The position numbers and the translations under genes are program-made. DNA of 64,000 bases, from contig NZ_JAPJDO010000025.1 of the NCBI RefSeq assembly GCF_026242045.1, positions 1-64,000 of the forward strand, read 5' to 3'. A model generated the notes under the pieces. That model was given only the letters and a program-made list of their open reading frames with translations, made no database searches and had not been told where the DNA came from. The DNA comes from Mycobacterium pinniadriaticum (GTDB lineage Bacteria > Actinomycetota > Actinomycetes > Mycobacteriales > Mycobacteriaceae). This document shows, in pieces, positions 61,106-64,000 of this stretch; position 1 is the stretch's first letter, and every line of letters starts with the position of its first letter.

Positions 61106-61133
61106 TCTGGCAGGCATGACGCCTCTCGAGTGG

Positions 61134-62429
61134 TCATCCAGTCCCGGGATCGTGGCTGCGTGGGCCTACCGGTAGGAGCCACACTTCGGCGATGGCGTGT
61201 TCGGCGACCTTGGCCACTTTCACCGTCCAGTCGGGCAGTTCGACACAGTCACCGGGCGTCGTCGGAATCCGGCCCAACCGCGACAGCACCAATCCGGCGA
61301 TTGTCGTGAAATCTCCGTGAGGTTCGGCCAATTCGATGCCGATGTCGGGCAAGTCGTGGATGGGGAAGGCCCCGGGAACGACGATCGTCCCGTCCGGCAG
61401 GCGCCGTACAGCGAGGACATCGCGGTCAGTCTCATCGTAGATCTCGCCGACGATCTCCTCGAGTAGGTCCTCGAGTGTGACGATCCCTGCGACGCCGCCG
61501 TGCTCGTCGATGACCAGAGCGAACTGTTGGCGTTCGGATTTGAACCGCCGCAGTGCGTCCGCGACGTGCAGGTTGTCCGGAAGCGCGAGGGCCGGGCGGG
61601 CCACGTCGCTGACAGCGGCATGCTCGCCGAGAAGGTGGCGGAGATGGACGACCCCCACCGCGGAGTCCAGCTCGTGGTCCCGTACCACCGGGGCGTGGGA
61701 ATGGCCTGATCGGGCCAAGACCTTGCGTGCCTCTACCACGTCCATGTCGTCGGGCAAGGTCACCACAGCACGGCGGGGAACCAACACCTCGCGCAGGGTA
61801 CGTTCGCGAATCTCGAGGGCACCGGTGATGATGGTGCGCTGCTCAGCGCTCAGTCCTGGATGCCCGGCCACGAGCTCGCGCAGTTCCTCGGGGGACAGCT
61901 GCGCCTTACCGGTCTGCGGATTGCCGCCGACGAGCCGAACGAGGACGTCGGTAGCCGCACCCAGCAACTTCGTCACCGGTCGTGAGGCAATCGCCAGAAC
62001 GTTCAGCGGCATCGCGATCGCCAGTGCCCACCCCTGCGCATACTGCATGCCCAGCCGCTTGGGGGCCAGCTCGCCGACGACCAGATTCACTGCGGTCAAC
62101 GCGAGGGTGACGATCGCGATACCGACGGCATCGGCGGCGTCGCCGAAAATGCCTTTCAGTGCGGCTACCACCGGAAGGGCCAGCGTCACCGCAGCGGTCG
62201 CCGAAGCCAGGTAGCCGGCCAGGGTGATCCCGAGCTGGATGGTGCCGAGGAAGCGGTTGGGGTCGCGGGCGAGTTCGACCACCGTCCGCGAACGCCGCGT
62301 ACCACGCCGTTCCAGCGCCTTCAACTGTCCTTCACGCAGTGAGATCAGCGCGATCTCACTGCCGGCGAAGACTCCGTTGACCACCATCAGGACGGCGATC
62401 AAGCCGACGTCGAACCAGTAACCACCCAT
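61134..62429 (-). CDS. CNNM/CorC-family membrane protein
   Basis: A 431-residue protein: DUF21 transmembrane domain (residues 1-175, starting VDGLIAVLMVV-type helix and EIALISLREGQLKALERRG), CBS pair (about 205-340, VVTLEDLLEEIVGEIYDE) and a CorC_HlyC C-terminal domain. CNNM/CorC proteins transport or sense Mg2+ or Na+; haemolysin annotations are historical. ATG 62429 is used. Its promoter side faces the tRNA-Pro terminator. Confidence 0.9.
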   Translation of the reverse strand: MGGYWFDVGLIAVLMVVNGVFAGSEIALISLREGQLKALERRGTRRSRTVVELARDPNRFLGTIQLGITLAGYLASATAAVTLALPVVAALKGIFGDAADAVGIAIVTLALTAVNLVVGELAPKRLGMQYAQGWALAIAMPLNVLAIASRPVTKLLGAATDVLVRLVGGNPQTGKAQLSPEELRELVAGHPGLSAEQRTIITGALEIRERTLREVLVPRRAVVTLPDDMDVVEARKVLARSGHSHAPVVRDHELDSAVGVVHLRHLLGEHAAVSDVARPALALPDNLHVADALRRFKSERQQFALVIDEHGGVAGIVTLEDLLEEIVGEIYDETDRDVLAVRRLPDGTIVVPGAFPIHDLPDIGIELAEPHGDFTTIAGLVLSRLGRIPTTPGDCVELPDWTVKVAKVAEHAIAEVWLLPVGPRSHDPGTG

Positions 62430-62474
62430 GGTGCACTTCTACACCGGTGCCGGCACGGGGGCCGCCATACCGGA

Positions 62475-62508
62475 CAGGGACCCTGACCCGTAAAGGTCAG
62501 AGTCCCTG
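62475..62508 (-). terminator. tRNA-Pro terminator
   Basis: CAGGGACCCTGACC (62475-62488) pairs with GGTCAGAGTCCCTG (62495-62508) with a single mismatch and a 6-nt loop. It lies 12 bp beyond the tRNA 3' end. Confidence 0.8.
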
Positions 62509-62520
62509 TAACAAGTGGAG

Positions 62521-62594
<74 letters not shown>

Positions 62595-62608
62595 CGTGAA
62601 GCCACGAC

Positions 62609-62614
62609 AGCGTA
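62609..62614 (-). promoter_or_regulatory. Candidate -10 of the tRNA-Pro promoter
   Basis: TACGCT on the minus strand lies 14 bp upstream of the mature tRNA 5' end; a TTGGCT about 19 bp further upstream may be the -35. Confidence 0.35.
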
Positions 62615-62758
62615 TCGCACCTGACCCGTGCGAAGCCAAACGGCTTATCGGCCCCGGTGTCCAAGTTCTCGGCGTGTCGCGGGATGGATTCGGCTTGTCG
62701 GTGGCGTTATGGAAACTGTCGGCTGGAAAGACATGCCGAGCAGCGAAAGGTGGAGCGG

Positions 62759-62929
62759 ATGATGACCGCTTTGGGGGCCGTGGTGTACGGGGGATTCTTC
62801 CTGCTCGCAGCGTTGTGGCTGGTCGTGACCGGCGACTACGACGCCGCCGAGGAGCCGGACCAGACCCAGCCGCAGGACCGTTCGAACTCGGCCAAGTCTC
62901 CTGCGTACACGCTCGGGTCGAGGTTGTGA
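62759..62929 (+). CDS. Small single-pass membrane protein
   Basis: A 56-residue ORF: MMTALGAVVYGGFFLLAALW begins a clear transmembrane helix, and the tail is acidic then Ser/Gln-rich. A GGAG lies about eight bases before the ATG. The second half overlaps the convergent cysteine-synthase-like gene by 94 bp, which lowers confidence; the helix-coding part is outside that gene. Nothing is known of its role. Confidence 0.35.
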   Translation: MMTALGAVVYGGFFLLAALWLVVTGDYDAAEEPDQTQPQDRSNSAKSPAYTLGSRL

Positions 62930-63954
62930 GCCGCCAGCCACTCGGCGTTGTAGTAGGTGTCGGCGTAGCGGTCGCCGCTGTCGGCGATGAGGGTGACCAC
63001 CGATCCGCCCACCCCGGCGGCGACCATCTCGGCCAGCAGGCCGAACGCGCCCCAGACATTGGTACCGGTTGAGGGGCCGACCCGGCGGCCCAAAATCCGC
63101 GATACGTGATGCGCCGCCGCGATCGACGCGGCATCCGGGACGCTGACCATCCGGTCGACGATCTCCGGTAAAAATGACGGCTCCACCCGCGGTCGGCCGA
63201 TGCCCTCGATCCGAGACGGGGATCCGGTGACGACGTCGCGTCGGCGTTGGGCGTAGGACGGAAAGAAGGCCGAATTCTCCGGATCGACCACACACAGTTT
63301 CGTCTCGTGGCGCCGGTAGCGGAGGTAGCGACCGATCGTGGCGCTGGTGCCGCCGGTGCCCGCCCCCACCACGACCCACGCCGGAATCGGATGGTGCTCC
63401 TGGCTCATCTGCCCGAAGATCGACTCGGCGATGTTGTTGTTGCCCCGCCAGTCGGTGGCCCGCTCGGCGTTGGTGAACTGATCCAGGTAATGACCGCCGG
63501 TCTCCTCGGCGATCCGCTGAGCCTCGGGGTAGACGTCGGCGGGCCGTTCGACGAAATGGCAACGCCCGCCCTGCGCCTCGATCAGCTTGACTTTCGAAGC
63601 GCTCGTGGAGGCGGTCATCACCGCGACGAACGGCAGACCCAGCAGCGCCGCGAAATACGCCTCCGACACCGCCGTCGACCCCGAGGACGCCTCGACGACG
63701 GTGGTGTGCTCCTCGATCCAGCCGTTGCATAAGCCGTAGAGGAACAGCGAGCGCGCCAACCGGTGTTTGAGGCTGCCCGTGATATGTGTCGATTCGTCCT
63801 TGAGGTACAGCGCAATGTCCGCGCTTGCGGACCACGACGACGGCAGCGGGTAGCGCAGCAGATGGGTGTCGGCACTGCGCCGGCTGTCGGCCTCGATCAG
63901 CCGGATGGCGTTGTCCACCCAACCCCGTGGCCGGGTGTGCGCGGCGGTGGTCAT
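62836..63954 (-). CDS. Cysteine-synthase-like PLP enzyme
   Basis: A 372-residue fold-type II PLP enzyme (Rv3684-like). The PLP Lys is in DESTHITGSLKHRLARSL, the substrate loop is EASSGSTAVSEAY and the phosphate loop GAGTGGTSATIGRYL. The C-terminal part is longer than in CysK/CysM, and homologues such as L-cysteine desulfhydrase-type Cds1 are the closest known relatives. It may make H2S or cysteine. ATG 63954 is used. The remaining 46 bp of the window (63955-64000) hold no recognisable feature. Confidence 0.88.
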   Translation of the reverse strand: MTTAAHTRPRGWVDNAIRLIEADSRRSADTHLLRYPLPSSWSASADIALYLKDESTHITGSLKHRLARSLFLYGLCNGWIEEHTTVVEASSGSTAVSEAYFAALLGLPFVAVMTASTSASKVKLIEAQGGRCHFVERPADVYPEAQRIAEETGGHYLDQFTNAERATDWRGNNNIAESIFGQMSQEHHPIPAWVVVGAGTGGTSATIGRYLRYRRHETKLCVVDPENSAFFPSYAQRRRDVVTGSPSRIEGIGRPRVEPSFLPEIVDRMVSVPDAASIAAAHHVSRILGRRVGPSTGTNVWGAFGLLAEMVAAGVGGSVVTLIADSGDRYADTYYNAEWLAAHNLDPSVYAGDLAEFERSCGWVWSGSSAAS

Positions 63955-64000
63955 GCCCGGCCGGCGCAGCAGATGGGGCTCACCGCACCGAGGCGGTAGG

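Overview
The window is from a fast-growing Mycobacterium (Mycolicibacterium-type). It is GC-rich, uses many GTG/TTG starts, and packs genes with 1-4 bp overlaps. The gene order follows the M. tuberculosis interval from about Rv3713 to Rv3684: gatD, murT, dnaQ-like, leuA, lysC, asd, a DUF4185 protein, a PknH-sensor-like protein, egtA-E, a methyltransferase, a GCS2 ligase, glpK, RDD/SpoIIM/DUF58/moxR, yqeY, tRNA-Pro and a cysteine-synthase-like gene. Lineage-specific blocks sit between these conserved genes. I see no rRNA, CRISPR array, insertion sequence or prophage.

Layout. 1-4 kb: a DUF559-type protein, then the lipid II amidation pair murT-gatD and a DEDDh exonuclease. 4-7.9 kb: a membrane GGDEF-EAL protein, a small membrane protein coupled to a TetR regulator with two matching operators, and a SHOCT protein. 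7.9-9.9 kb: leuA behind a leader that encodes a 13-residue peptide with three consecutive Leu codons and alternative hairpins, i.e. an attenuator. 9.9-13.5 kb: a TetR/TauD-type dioxygenase pair, secreted proteins and a nitroreductase. 13.6-18.1 kb: lysC-asd and exported proteins. 18.2-20.8 kb: catalase, Ohr and a PknH-sensor-like exported protein. 20.9-26.2 kb: the complete overlapping ergothioneine operon egtABCDE, with a dyad upstream. 26.2-30.3 kb: a TetR/hydrolase pair sharing a perfect 20-bp palindrome, a methyltransferase and a GCS2 ligase. 30.4-35.4 kb: an AT-rich island leading into a 1164-residue exported protein and a BMP-type lipoprotein, the most foreign-looking part of the window.

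35.4-43.2 kb: a methyltransferase, glpK, two PadR regulators, a carotenoid oxygenase behind a leaderless divergent switch, an SDR lacking the usual catalytic Tyr, a SnoaL-like protein and an antiporter. 43.2-51.1 kb: the MoxR AAA+ module (RDD, SpoIIM, DUF58, MoxR, DUF4350, DUF4129, Pro-rich membrane protein) and yqeY. 51.3-60.1 kb: small proteins, a KstD-like flavoprotein with a multicopper oxidase, and a PaoABC/YagTSR-like molybdenum aldehyde oxidoreductase. 60.1-64 kb: a tandem universal stress protein with a DosR-like box, a CorC-type protein, tRNA-Pro(CGG) with promoter and terminator, and a cysteine-synthase-like enzyme.

Common themes are oxidative and redox stress handling (catalase, Ohr, ergothioneine, multicopper oxidase, Usp), cell envelope functions (murT/gatD, MoxR module, several exported proteins) and locally autoregulated regulator-target pairs. 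Several of these pairs have a TANNNT -10 box ending 6-7 bp before the start codon, suggesting leaderless transcripts.
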